This document shows, piece after piece, positions 16,961 through 25,756 of a DNA stretch of 64,000 bases. The stretch is from Novosphingobium sp. 9 (lineage in GTDB: Bacteria > Pseudomonadota > Alphaproteobacteria > Sphingomonadales > Sphingomonadaceae), in contig NZ_CP022707.1 of NCBI RefSeq assembly GCF_025340265.1, positions 1,860,501 through 1,924,500 of the forward strand, written 5' to 3'. Position numbers and translations under genes: made by a program. The notes under the pieces were generated by a model. That model had not been told where the DNA came from. It saw only the letters and a program-made list of their open reading frames with translations, and searched no databases. Numbering within the stretch: the first letter of the stretch is position 1; every line of letters starts with the position of its first letter.

Positions 16961-17033
16961 GACAGTGCAGAGTGTGATGGAACGCACCTGATTTGTAATC
17001 AGGCGCTCGATGGAGTGAGTCCCAGATTCCTGA
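16961..17033 (+). pseudogene. Decayed tRNA-Thr(TGT) remnant
   Basis: GCACCTGATTTGTAATCAGG (16984-17003) looks like an intact tRNA-Thr anticodon arm with anticodon TGT. A degraded D-arm (GTGATGGAACGC) precedes it and a degraded T-arm (GGAGTGAGTCCC) follows. The acceptor stem no longer pairs and the T-loop lacks TTCGA, so it should not be functional. Just beyond, CCAGATTCCTGATCTGAGGG nearly repeats the anticodon arm of the neighbouring tRNA-Arg in inverted orientation. Confidence 0.5.
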
Positions 17034-17124
17034 TCTGAGGGCGATGACGGCAAAGATCGAATATGATTGATAATCCATATTATGTTAAATTAGGTGTCAG
17101 GCAGAGGTGGCCTTTGACCGACCG

Positions 17125-17298
17125 TCAGTGCTGCAAAAACGAAATGAGAAGCACCAGCCCGAGGATGATTGCGGCCCAGATCGCGGCAAGCTTTACCGTC
17201 TGAGACGCCTTCATCGACTGGAATGTCGAACCTCGCGTCACCAGAAACAGCGAGCCTAGCACGGTTATGATCGCAACGATGGTTCCCATACTGCTCAT
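17125..17298 (-). CDS. 57-residue two-TM membrane protein
   Basis: A short frame encoding 57 residues, beginning MSSMGTIVAIITVLGSLFLV and ending LGLVLLISFLQH. Two hydrophobic helices (about residues 5-20 and 36-54) flank a basic loop TRGSTFQSMKASQTVK. Its ATG at 17298 overlaps the stop of the metallo-hydrolase gene in ATGA, strong evidence of coupled translation. It is the last gene of the minus-strand run. No family was recognised; size and topology recall small sphingomonad inner-membrane proteins. Confidence 0.75.
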   Translation of the reverse strand: MSSMGTIVAIITVLGSLFLVTRGSTFQSMKASQTVKLAAIWAAIILGLVLLISFLQH

Positions 17299-18077
17299 GG
17301 CGCGATCACCAGCCCGTCATAGCCGACCGTAACGTTATCGGGCATCTCGGCCACTAGAGTTGCGTAATCCATGCTCTTGTCGAGATGTGTCAGCACCGCA
17401 TGGCCCACGCGGCAGCGCTCGATCAGTTCGAGCGACATGGCCAAATGCGCATGCGTGGGATGCGGTTCACGGCGCAGGCAGTCGACGATCAGCAGGTCCG
17501 CGCGATAACACAGGTCTTCAATATCACGCGTAATCGCATTGAAATCAGTCGTATAGCAGACGGACTTGCCATCGCAGTCGAAGCGATATCCGGTCGATTC
17601 CATGCCGCCGTGCGGCATCTGGCAATGGTCCACCCGAAAGCCCTCGCACAGCCGCAGCGTGTCCAGATTGTCGAGCTGGATCAGCGTCGGGTAGCCGTAT
17701 TGCCCGGCAAAGACATAACCGAAACGCTGGCGCAACCGGCGTACTGTCTCGGAATCCGCAAAGCCCGGTATCGGACCAGCACGGCCATAGCGCAACGGGC
17801 GCAGATCATCGATGCCGTGGCAGTGATCCGCATGATCGTGCGTCCAGAACACCGCATCGAGCCGATGGATGTCGTTATCGAGCAGCTGCTGGCGCAGATC
17901 CGTGGGCGTATCCACGAGGATGCGCGCGCCGGCATCGCTCTCCAGCAGGATCGCAACGCGGGTGCGACGGTTCTTGGGCTCGTTCGGGTCGCAAAGGCCC
18001 CAGTCCGCCTTGCCGTCCTCGCCGCCTAGGCGCGGCACGCCAGTCGATGTCCCGCTGCCAAGGATCGTGACTTTCAC
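17295..18077 (-). CDS. MBL-fold metal-dependent hydrolase, PhnP-like
   Basis: A 260-residue metallo-beta-lactamase fold enzyme. Metal ligands appear in FWTHDHADHCHGIDDLR (HxHxDH), CQMPHGG and TTDFNAI, with HLDK near the C-terminus. The N-terminus MKVTILGSGTSTGVPRLGG is typical of the PhnP/YycJ group of phosphodiesterase-like enzymes. No phn genes are nearby, so phosphonate breakdown is not implied. It overlaps the tatD stop by 4 nt. Substrate unknown. Confidence 0.88.
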   Translation of the reverse strand: MKVTILGSGTSTGVPRLGGEDGKADWGLCDPNEPKNRRTRVAILLESDAGARILVDTPTDLRQQLLDNDIHRLDAVFWTHDHADHCHGIDDLRPLRYGRAGPIPGFADSETVRRLRQRFGYVFAGQYGYPTLIQLDNLDTLRLCEGFRVDHCQMPHGGMESTGYRFDCDGKSVCYTTDFNAITRDIEDLCYRADLLIVDCLRREPHPTHAHLAMSLELIERCRVGHAVLTHLDKSMDYATLVAEMPDNVTVGYDGLVIAP

Positions 18078-18868
18078 GCCGTAACCGCCTGCACCGGCTG
18101 TGCTTTCGAGAACAACGTAAAGAAGTTGCGCGTGGTTGAGGCGCCCAGATCAGCAAGCGACACATCACGAAGGTCCGCCACGAACTGCGCAGTCACGGCG
18201 GTGAAGGCAGGCTCGCAAGGGCGCCCACGATGCGGCACCGGCGCCAGGAACGGCGAGTCCGTCTCGACCAGCAGACGATCTTCCGGAATAGTCGGAACAA
18301 AAGCCTGCAAGTCCTTGGCATTCTTGAAAGTCACGATGCCGGAAATCGAGATGCGCAGGCCCAGATCGAGCACGGCGCGGCCAAATTCGGGCGAGGCGGT
18401 GAAGCAGTGGATGAGCGCCGGAAACGCCCCCTTCCCCAGTTCGTCCTCCAGGATCCGCAGCGTATCCGCTTCGGCCTCGCGCGTATGGATGATGACTGGA
18501 AGGCCGGTCTCGCGCGCGACGCGGATATGCATGCGGAAGAGCTCTTCCTGCACTTGCCGGTCGGACTTGTCGTAATAGAAGTCGAGCCCCGTCTCGCCGA
18601 TACCGATTACCTTGGGATGGGCCGTAGCGGCCAGCAGGACCGCCTCGCCGAGATCGGCGTGACTGTCGGCCTCATGCGGATGGATGCCGACCGAGGCCCA
18701 GATGTCGGGCTCACGCTCGGCGGTGCCGACCACCCTCTCCCACTCGCTCTGGCGCGTGGAAATGTTGAGAAAACCGGCGATTCCCGCCGCCCTTGCGCGG
18801 GCGAGAACGCCCTCGCGATCCTCAGCGACGCCTTCGTATTCGAGGTGGCAGTGGGAATCGATCAGCAT
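18074..18868 (-). CDS. TatD family metal-dependent hydrolase (DNase)
   Basis: A 264-residue amidohydrolase-fold nuclease. It shows DSHCHLE at residue 4, IGETGLDFYY, VIIHTREAEADT, LIHCFTAS and LLVETDSPFLAPVPHRGRP, the TatD metal ligands and signature. Such enzymes are 3'-5' exonucleases or D-aminoacyl-type repair hydrolases. Its ATG shares one base with the metG stop (TGATG), so translation is coupled. The metG-tatD pair is conserved in many bacteria. Confidence 0.95.
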   Translation of the reverse strand: MLIDSHCHLEYEGVAEDREGVLARARAAGIAGFLNISTRQSEWERVVGTAEREPDIWASVGIHPHEADSHADLGEAVLLAATAHPKVIGIGETGLDFYYDKSDRQVQEELFRMHIRVARETGLPVIIHTREAEADTLRILEDELGKGAFPALIHCFTASPEFGRAVLDLGLRISISGIVTFKNAKDLQAFVPTIPEDRLLVETDSPFLAPVPHRGRPCEPAFTAVTAQFVADLRDVSLADLGASTTRNFFTLFSKAQPVQAVTA

Positions 18869-20427
18869 CAGGCGGCGGCCTCTTCCGGCAGTTCAAGGCG
18901 CGGGAAGACGCCCTGCGGCTTGTCGACCTTGTAGCCGCTGGCAGCCAAGGTGGCGAACCAGTCGTTCGTCGCCAGTGCGGCATAAGTGCGGGCATCCGCA
19001 GCCTGTCCCATCTGGTCGAGCAGGGCGTCGATGGCGCCCGGCACGACCGGACGGACGGCAAGCGCGAGATCGCGCACGACGCGGAACAGCGTCATCAACA
19101 CCGCTTCCATGCGCGCCGGGTCGCTCTTGCGCAGTGCCCAGGGGGCCTGCTCATCGACGTACTGGTTGCAGGCAAAAACAGCGCGCATCCAGGCGTCGAG
19201 CCCGTCGGAGAAAGCGAGGCGACCAAAGGCTTCGCGCAGTTCGGCGATGCCCAGTGCGACGGCGGCTTCGAGCACGGTGTCGGCCTCGGAAAGCTCAAGT
19301 CCAGCCTTTACTTCGCCATCCATGTTCTTGAAGATCATGGAAAGGCTGCGCTGCGCCAGATTGCCGAAGCTGTTGGCGAGTTCGGCGTTCGAGCGTGTCA
19401 CGATGGCTTCGGGCGACCACGAACCGTCCTGCCCGAAAGCGACTTCGCGCATCAGGAAGTAGCGGACGGTATCGACGCCAAAAGTCTCGGCCAGTGCTAC
19501 GGGGTCAGTGGTGTTGCCGAGCGACTTCGATTCTTTCTGCCCGCGATTGAGCAGGAAACCGTGGCCGAACACCTGCTTGGGGAGCGGCAATTGCGCGCTC
19601 ATCAGGAAGGCGGGCCAGTAGACCGTGTGGAAGCGGACGATATCCTTGCCGATCAGGTGCAGATCGGCGGGCCAGAACTTGGCCATATCCTCGGTCTGCT
19701 CGGGGAAGCCGAGGCCGGTCAGGTAGTTGGTGAGCGCATCGACCCATACGTACATCACGTGGTTGTCGCTGCCGGGCACTTTCACGCCCCAGTCGAAGCT
19801 GGTGCGCGAGACCGACAGATCGCGCAACCCGCCTTCGACGAAGCGGACGATCTCGTTGCGGCGGCTCTCCGGGCGAATGAACTCGGCGTTGCGGTAGAGT
19901 TCCAGCAACGGCTCCTGATACTTCGAGAGGCGGAAAAACCACGATTCCTCGACCGTCCACTCGACCGGCGTACCTTGCGGCGAGAGCTTTTCGCCGCTCT
20001 CGCCTGCGACCAGTTCGCTCTCGTCGTAATAGGCCTCGTCGCGGAGCGAGTACCAGCCTTCGTAGCGATCGAGGTAAAGGTCGCCGTTGGCTTCCATGCG
20101 CTGCCACAGCGCTTGGCTGGCGGCATGATGGCGGGGCTCGGTGGTGCGCAGGAAAACATCGTAATCGATATTAAGAGCGGCACACATATCGATGAAATGC
20201 TGTGACATTTCATCTGCAAGTTCGGCGGCGGTCATGCCAAGGTCGCGCGCCTTCTGCGCCATTTTCAGGCCATGCTCGTCAGTGCCGGTCTGGAATCGCA
20301 CCTCGTGGCCTTCGGCCTTGCGATGGCGGGCGATGACGTCGGCGGCGATAGCCTCATAGGCATGGCCGATATGCGGCTTGCCGTTGGGATAGCTGATCGC
20401 GGTGGTGATGTAATAGGGCTCGGCCAT
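18868..20427 (-). CDS. metG: Methionine-tRNA ligase
   Basis: MetG charges tRNA-Met. The 519-residue class I synthetase has the HIGH signature in YPNGKPHIGHAYEAIAAD, the TGTDEHGLKM segment, the connective peptide without a four-Cys zinc knuckle, and the anticodon-binding helix bundle (about 370-480). There is no C-terminal tRNA-binding EMAP-like domain. The KMSKS loop reads KESKS (in GQKESKSLGN), with Glu replacing Met. Its start is 26 nt after the holB stop. Confidence 0.97.
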   Translation of the reverse strand: MAEPYYITTAISYPNGKPHIGHAYEAIAADVIARHRKAEGHEVRFQTGTDEHGLKMAQKARDLGMTAAELADEMSQHFIDMCAALNIDYDVFLRTTEPRHHAASQALWQRMEANGDLYLDRYEGWYSLRDEAYYDESELVAGESGEKLSPQGTPVEWTVEESWFFRLSKYQEPLLELYRNAEFIRPESRRNEIVRFVEGGLRDLSVSRTSFDWGVKVPGSDNHVMYVWVDALTNYLTGLGFPEQTEDMAKFWPADLHLIGKDIVRFHTVYWPAFLMSAQLPLPKQVFGHGFLLNRGQKESKSLGNTTDPVALAETFGVDTVRYFLMREVAFGQDGSWSPEAIVTRSNAELANSFGNLAQRSLSMIFKNMDGEVKAGLELSEADTVLEAAVALGIAELREAFGRLAFSDGLDAWMRAVFACNQYVDEQAPWALRKSDPARMEAVLMTLFRVVRDLALAVRPVVPGAIDALLDQMGQAADARTYAALATNDWFATLAASGYKVDKPQGVFPRLELPEEAAA

Positions 20428-20453
20428 GGCGCCGTCGCGACTTTCTGTGATGA

Positions 20454-21440
20454 TTACCGTGGTGTGCGAACCGCTTCTCTAGGCACCGCAGCCGAGGCCA
20501 GCAAGCCGCCAATTTCCAATATGAGAAGCCCGGCATCGAAATTGTAGGTCCCGGCCTCGACCGAGAGCTGCGTCATCGCCGCATGGGCTTCGATGATCCG
20601 CATCTGCCGCTCGCCCGAGGCAGCGGCCAACGCCCCCGCCAGTTCGGCACGGGCGAGTTCGAGCGCGGCCAATTGCCGTTCGCGTGTCGGCCTTGCGCCC
20701 ATTTCCTGCGTCAGCGCGCCGCGCAACTGCATATGGTGGTCGCCTTCGTGAAGGATGCGCTGCATCAGCGCATGGATGGCGCCAAGTTCAAGCTGGACGA
20801 TGGTAAGCGCGAGGCCGGGCGAGCCATTGGAAGCGGCAATCGCGGCGGCGCGCGAGGCGTCGTCTGCCTGCGGCTCGGCCTGACGGAGCATCCGGTCGAG
20901 CTGGTCACGCTCCAGCGGGGCGAAGCGCAAGGTGCGGCAGCGCGAGCGCACGGTCGGCAACAGGCGGCCGGGCTGGTGCGCGATCAGCAGGAAGTAGGTG
21001 CCCGCGGGCGGCTCCTCCAGCACCTTGAGCAGCGCGTTGACCGCGCCTTTCTCCAGATCATCCGCCGGTTCGACGATGATCGCGCGCCGGCTGCCGAGCG
21101 TCGGCTTGGTCGCCAGCTTGCGGATCATCGTGCGGACCTGATCGACCGAGATGTTGCGCTTGGTCTGGAACGGCTTGCCCTCGGCCTTCTTCTTGGCCTC
21201 GTCGTCGTTGGCGGGCAGCGGTTCGAGCAGCAGGATATCGGGGTGCTGATCGAGCGGAGGCTGGCGCACGCCCTCCTCGCGCACCAGTTCGGCGGCGGCG
21301 GCATGGGCGAAGTCGCGCTTGCCAAGCCCTTTGGGACCGGCAAGCAGCCAGGCATGGTGCATTCGCTCGGACGCGAGCGCGGCCATCCATTCGGCCCAGA
21401 CCGCGTCCTGGCCGATGACCGTATCGGGTTTGCCGGTCAT
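20454..21440 (-). CDS. holB: DNA polymerase III subunit delta'
   Basis: HolB is the delta' subunit of the clamp loader that opens the beta clamp. The 328-residue protein has a P-loop (LLAGPKGLGKRDFA) and the sensor/arginine-finger region RSRCRTLRFAPL, with GAVNALLKVLEEPPAGTYF between them. Binding of delta' to ATP is usually vestigial. It lies directly after tmk with an ATGA overlap, a conserved tmk-holB pairing. Confidence 0.95.
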   Translation of the reverse strand: MTGKPDTVIGQDAVWAEWMAALASERMHHAWLLAGPKGLGKRDFAHAAAAELVREEGVRQPPLDQHPDILLLEPLPANDDEAKKKAEGKPFQTKRNISVDQVRTMIRKLATKPTLGSRRAIIVEPADDLEKGAVNALLKVLEEPPAGTYFLLIAHQPGRLLPTVRSRCRTLRFAPLERDQLDRMLRQAEPQADDASRAAAIAASNGSPGLALTIVQLELGAIHALMQRILHEGDHHMQLRGALTQEMGARPTRERQLAALELARAELAGALAAASGERQMRIIEAHAAMTQLSVEAGTYNFDAGLLILEIGGLLASAAVPREAVRTPR

Positions 21441-22105
21441 GCTGCGGAGACTTCGATCAGGCGGGAGACGGCCTGCCAGATCAGTGCGGCGGTGCTGTCC
21501 GCATCACCGTTGCCGTCGATCCGGGCGTAGCGCGCCGGGTCTTCCTCGCGAAACGCGGCAAAGGCGGTGGCGACGCGGGCGTGGTAGTCGCTCCCGCGCG
21601 AGCCGATGCGGTCGGTGCCATCGGCATCGCGGATCGCGAGGCGCGCGGCGGCAACCTCGGGATCGATCTCGACCAGCAGTGTGAGGTCGGGCAGCAGGCC
21701 TTCGCTGCCCACGCCGTGGAGCGTGACGATATCGGCATCCGACAGTCCACCGCCGCCGCCCTGATAGGCGCGGCTCGAATCGAGATAGCGGTCGCACACC
21801 ACCCATGCTCCGCGCGCGAGCGCAGGCTGGATCAGCGTTTCGACATGATCGGAGCGCGCGGCAGCGAACAGCAGCGCTTCGGCGCGCGGGTTCCAGCCTG
21901 CGGTGCCCTGCGGCGTATCGACCCCATGGAGCAGCAGGTGGCGGATGGCCTCGGCGCCGGGCGTGCCGCCGGGCTCGCGCGTGCTCACGACTTCGAGGCC
22001 CTGCGCGCGCAGACGCTCGGCCAGCAGGCGCGCCTGTGTCGACTTGCCTGCCCCCTCGCCGCCTTCCAGCGCGATGAAGCGTCCTTTGGTGATGCTCTGG
22101 CTCAT
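21437..22105 (-). CDS. tmk: Thymidylate kinase
   Basis: Tmk phosphorylates dTMP to dTDP. The 222-residue protein shows the P-loop ALEGGEGAGKSTQ, the DRYLDSSRAYQG motif and a lid region (AAARLAIRDADGTDRIGSR). Length is at the upper end for the family. It overlaps dac upstream and holB downstream by 4 nt each, inside the long minus-strand operon. Confidence 0.97.
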   Translation of the reverse strand: MSQSITKGRFIALEGGEGAGKSTQARLLAERLRAQGLEVVSTREPGGTPGAEAIRHLLLHGVDTPQGTAGWNPRAEALLFAAARSDHVETLIQPALARGAWVVCDRYLDSSRAYQGGGGGLSDADIVTLHGVGSEGLLPDLTLLVEIDPEVAAARLAIRDADGTDRIGSRGSDYHARVATAFAAFREEDPARYARIDGNGDADSTAALIWQAVSRLIEVSAA

Positions 22106-23295
22106 GAGAACAGGTTCATAAACCCGTTGACGATCCTGTCCACCGGCCCGGCGACAGGCACATCTTCGCGGGCATAGAGGGCGATGTGTCCCGCAGGCAG
22201 ATTGCCGACGCGGATTTCGAGATCGCCCACTTTCTGCCCTCGCGTGATCGGCGCCCGCAAGGGCCCGTCGTAATGTGCGGTGAGCGTGATCTTCGGGTCG
22301 GTGCCGGTGAGAACGGTGGCGTGAACCTCACGGTCGGCGACCAGCGGCACGGTGCGCTGGGCTCCGTTCTGGACGCGGGCGGCGGTGATCGTCGCCCCCT
22401 TGTCGAACAGGTGATGCGCCTGCCATCCCGAGAAGCCCCATTCCATCAGCGCCTTGGCGGCATCGTCACGGATCTTGGGCGTCGCCGACGCGGCGAGCAC
22501 CAGCACCAGACGGCGACCATCGCGCTCTGCCGTGCCGACATAGTTGTAGCCCGCCTCGCGCGTGTAGCCGGTCTTGATCCCGTCGGCGCCGGGGAACACA
22601 TCGACCAGAGGATCGTGGCTGCGCATGGCGACATCGCGCCAGAACCAGTGCTTCTTGCCGACGAACTCGTGATAGAGTTCGGGGTGGTGCATGATCATCG
22701 CATCGGCGAGCTTCACCATATCGCGCGCGGCGACATAGGTATTGCCTTCGTCCATCCAGCCGTTGGGCGTGTTGTAGTGGCTGTGCGCCATGCCCAGCGC
22801 GCGGGCATTGGCATTCATCTTCGCTGTCCACGCAGGCACGCTGCCTGCATATTCGGTGGCGAGCAGGATCGCGGCATCGTTGGCCGATTGCGTCAGGATG
22901 CCATGGAGCAGGTCTGCGGTGGTCGGGTTGTCGGTGGGCTTGAGGTACATCGAGGTACCCTTGGCAAACCACTCGTCCGAGATTGCCTTGGGCACCGGGA
23001 AGCGCCGGTCAAGCTTGAGGCGCCCGGCGTCGATTTCCTGAAAGGCGGTGTAGGCCGTCATGACCTTCGTCACCGAGGCAGGCAGCCAGGACACGTCCGG
23101 GCGGCGCTGTTCGAGCACCTGGCCCGAGCCGAGATCGACAAGGATGCTCACCGGCACTTTCGCCAGTTCGGGCGGCGGTGCCGGGAGGGAAACGGTGCGG
23201 ACCGTGGTGGCAGTGTTGGCCGCCGTGGCAGCGCCTGTCGCCACCACGCCGCCGGCAAGGGCGAGCGCGCTGGCGAATTTCACGTAAGACTTCAA
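22102..23295 (-). CDS. D-alanyl-D-alanine carboxypeptidase (PBP5/6 type)
   Basis: A penicillin-binding protein that trims the terminal D-Ala of peptidoglycan pentapeptides. It has the SxxK motif in LPASVTKVM, SxN in TQSANDAAILL and KTG in DGIKTGYTREAGYN, followed by a C-terminal beta domain and an amphipathic end (VDRIVNGFMNLFS) for membrane attachment. I preferred a TTG start at 23295 because GGAG lies 9 nt upstream and the product begins with a clean signal peptide (MKSYVKFASALALAGG). In-frame ATGs at 23322 and 23328 are possible. Confidence 0.94.
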   Translation of the reverse strand: MKSYVKFASALALAGGVVATGAATAANTATTVRTVSLPAPPPELAKVPVSILVDLGSGQVLEQRRPDVSWLPASVTKVMTAYTAFQEIDAGRLKLDRRFPVPKAISDEWFAKGTSMYLKPTDNPTTADLLHGILTQSANDAAILLATEYAGSVPAWTAKMNANARALGMAHSHYNTPNGWMDEGNTYVAARDMVKLADAMIMHHPELYHEFVGKKHWFWRDVAMRSHDPLVDVFPGADGIKTGYTREAGYNYVGTAERDGRRLVLVLAASATPKIRDDAAKALMEWGFSGWQAHHLFDKGATITAARVQNGAQRTVPLVADREVHATVLTGTDPKITLTAHYDGPLRAPITRGQKVGDLEIRVGNLPAGHIALYAREDVPVAGPVDRIVNGFMNLFS

Positions 23296-23382
23296 GACCC
23301 GCTTCTCCGGTAACTCGTCCATTTGCATCGCGGAGAAGGTGCGCCGGGTCAATGCGGCGGCAAGATCAGTCCACGTGCAGGA

Positions 23383-24465
23383 TCAGTCTAAGTGGACTAT
23401 TCGGGCGTCGCTATACCCTGCACTCTTGGCCTTCTCCAGCGCTGCGGCAGCCTGTGCACGGCTTGCGAAAGGCCCCATCCGCACGAGCGTCAGCTTGCCG
23501 CTGGCCGTCGCGCTGCCGCCCAGCTTGCGGGCGAGCGCCTTGGCGTTAGGCGCGGACGAGAAGGCGCCGACCTGCACGGCCCACCCCTTGTCCAAGCCCT
23601 TGTCCGCAACAGGAGCGGCGGGTTTCTCGGCAGGCTTAGGCGTCGGTTTTGCGGCCTCGCTTGCCTTCGGCTTGGGCGTCTGCCTCGGCGGTGTAACCGG
23701 CTCCACCTTGGGCGCTGACGCAACGACAGGCTTCGGCGCTGCCTTCTGTGCTGCGACCACCGAATCCGGCTTCACCACCGGGGCTGTCGGACCACCTGCA
23801 AAAGCGCCGACCCTGGCATCGGTGGGAATGGCGGAGGGCATCGTCGGCGGCGTGGAAGGCGGTGGGAGCAGCGGGGACTGTTCCGCCAGCTTGCGACGCA
23901 GGACGCGCAGCAGGCCGTCGGGCGTCGCCATGCGTTCGGGCGCACGGCCATCGGCGCGCAGGAGTGCGCGCTCCTGTTCCGGCGGGATCACCCGGCGCAC
24001 GCGAACTGGCGCATGCGAGCCGGGCGCGATCCCGAGCTGCGCGGCGGCGTCGGGCGAAAGCCCGACCAGCACATCGTTGCTCATCGGCCCGCGCTTGGTC
24101 AGGCGCAGCAGGATCGTGCGTCCGCTATCGAGCGCCGTCACTTCGACATAGCTGGGCAGCGGCAGCGTCTTGTGCGCCGCGCTGACGCCGACGAGCCCTT
24201 CGGTGCTGTCGACGCTGGCATAGCCCACGGCGTCGTAGTTGAGCTGATCCGAGGGCGTCCAGGTCGTGGTGCCGATGGTGAAGGGATCGCCGATCACCAC
24301 GGGATAATCGGCGGCGGGACCGTTCGTCGGCTCGACCTGTTCGGCCTGATGCTTGTCATGATCGCGCGCGAGCGCGGGAACGGCAAGCAAGGGCAAGGCG
24401 ATCCCGCCGGTAGCGAGAGCGATCACGGTCGCCAGCGAGGCGGCGTGGTTAACGGGCAATTTCAT
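23383..24465 (-). CDS. RlpA-like septal lipoprotein-type protein with SPOR domain
   Basis: A 360-residue exported protein. After a signal peptide (cleavage near VPALA) comes a double-psi beta-barrel RlpA-like domain (about residues 80-160; GYASVDSTEGLVGVSAAHKTLPLPSYVEVT). A long Pro/Lys-rich linker and a C-terminal SPOR domain follow (about 290-360; GWAVQVGAFSSAPNAKALA). SPOR domains bind glycan strands stripped of stem peptides at the septum. The ATG at 24465 overlaps the mltB end by 17 nt, so murein hydrolase, RlpA and carboxypeptidase genes are clustered. Confidence 0.9.
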   Translation of the reverse strand: MKLPVNHAASLATVIALATGGIALPLLAVPALARDHDKHQAEQVEPTNGPAADYPVVIGDPFTIGTTTWTPSDQLNYDAVGYASVDSTEGLVGVSAAHKTLPLPSYVEVTALDSGRTILLRLTKRGPMSNDVLVGLSPDAAAQLGIAPGSHAPVRVRRVIPPEQERALLRADGRAPERMATPDGLLRVLRRKLAEQSPLLPPPSTPPTMPSAIPTDARVGAFAGGPTAPVVKPDSVVAAQKAAPKPVVASAPKVEPVTPPRQTPKPKASEAAKPTPKPAEKPAAPVADKGLDKGWAVQVGAFSSAPNAKALARKLGGSATASGKLTLVRMGPFASRAQAAAALEKAKSAGYSDARIVHLD

Positions 24466-25510
24466 CTGCAAGCAACCCCACGGAAAGCGCGTAGTAGTTC
24501 GAGCAGTTGTACTGGAGGATGACCCGATAATTACCGGTTAACAGCCAGGCCGGGGTTCCGGGGCCATCGGGCTGGAACAGCGTGGTCTGCACATTGCCCG
24601 CAATCGGGGCGAGTGCCTGCACGCCGAGCGCACGCCATTCCGATACCGTCTTCCACTGTGAATGGCGCGCATAGACCGAATTGCAACTCGCCGCGTTCAG
24701 CTTGGGCGCATAAGCGGCGGTGTTGAAGCCCGAGGGAATGGAGGCGCTGACGCCCCAAGGTTGTCCGGGGCGCCATCCGGCATCGCGGAAATAGTTGGCG
24801 ATCGAGGCAATCGCGTCGGCAGCACTGAACAGGTTGGCATCGCCATTGCCGTCGCCGTCCACGGCAAGACGCAGGTAGACGCTGGGGAGGAATTGCGGAT
24901 AGCCGAACGCCCCTGCCCAGCTGCCCTTGAGGCTCGACGGCGGCACACCCCGGTCGACCATCTTGAGCAGCGCGATCAGTTCGCCCTCGAACAGCGCACG
25001 GCGGCGCCCTTCCCAGGCCAGCGTCGCGAGCGAGCGGTTGAGGTCGAAATCGCCGGTATAGCTGCCGAAATTCGTCTCATGCCCCCAGATCGCGAACAGC
25101 ACCGGGGCAGGAACGCCATAGCGCTGTTCGATACCCGGCAGGATACCCGCCATGCGCGCATAGTTGGCCTTGCCGCGCTGGACAATCCCTGCGCCAAGGT
25201 GCTTGGCGAGGTAGCCCGACATCGCAGGCGGTGCGCTCTGGCGACTGGGCTGCTGCGTATCGAGCGCGATCACCTTGTCGTTGGGCGTGAGGCCCGTCAG
25301 CATGCGCGAAATTGTCGCCTCGCTCACGCCTTCGCGGCGGGCGCGGGCTGCCACGGTGGAGATATAACTGTCGAACGACTGGCCGCCCGGTTGGGCCTGC
25401 AATGCCGATCCCGGCACTGCCAGCAGTGCAGCGGCCAGCGCCGCCATGCCAAAGCCACGCCGACGGGTTGCGGCAGAAAAACGGGTCGAAAGTCGGTTCG
25501 CCAAAGTCAT
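24449..25510 (-). CDS. mltB: Lytic murein transglycosylase (MltB type)
   Basis: A 353-residue periplasmic enzyme that cleaves peptidoglycan with formation of 1,6-anhydro-MurNAc. A signal peptide (VPGSALQAQ) precedes the SLT_2 domain. The catalytic Glu sits in LFAIWGHETNFGSYTG, and GSWAGAFGYPQFLPS and YNCSNYYALSVGLLADEI are typical MltB motifs. There is no Cys lipobox, so it is soluble, unlike E. coli MltB. ATG 25510 is the first start that gives a signal peptide. First gene of the long minus-strand run. Confidence 0.93.
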   Translation of the reverse strand: MTLANRLSTRFSAATRRRGFGMAALAAALLAVPGSALQAQPGGQSFDSYISTVAARARREGVSEATISRMLTGLTPNDKVIALDTQQPSRQSAPPAMSGYLAKHLGAGIVQRGKANYARMAGILPGIEQRYGVPAPVLFAIWGHETNFGSYTGDFDLNRSLATLAWEGRRRALFEGELIALLKMVDRGVPPSSLKGSWAGAFGYPQFLPSVYLRLAVDGDGNGDANLFSAADAIASIANYFRDAGWRPGQPWGVSASIPSGFNTAAYAPKLNAASCNSVYARHSQWKTVSEWRALGVQALAPIAGNVQTTLFQPDGPGTPAWLLTGNYRVILQYNCSNYYALSVGLLADEIAR

Positions 25511-25666
25511 CGCCACACAACCTTGCACAATCGGGAGCCCAAGGAAATGCAAAGCCCTGCTTCGTCGTGGAAAGCCATCGCAAGCATCGCGCGTTCCGTC
25601 TTCGCGCTCACGGCGTGAGAACGCCTCTTGCACCGCGCCCGCTTTGCGCTATGCGCAATCCCCAAC

Positions 25667-25756
25667 GGACAGGTGGCCGAGTGGTTTAAGGCAGCGGTCT
25701 TGAAAACCGCCGTGGGTGCAAGCTCACCGTGGGTTCGAATCCCACCCTGTCCGCCA
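25667..25756 (+). tRNA. tRNA-Ser(TGA)
   Basis: A 90-nt class II tRNA. The acceptor stem GGACAGG pairs with CCTGTCC. The anticodon stem GCGGT/ACCGC encloses CTTGAAA (anticodon TGA). A long variable arm (GTGGGTGCAAGCTCAC) and T-arm GGGTTCGAATCCC follow, with CCA encoded. It is divergent from mltB. Confidence 0.98.

Noticed and set aside
16838..17042. An attachment site of a present mobile element at tRNA-Arg
   Set aside because: The partial copy is inverted, not direct, and no integrase lies in the window; at most an old scar.
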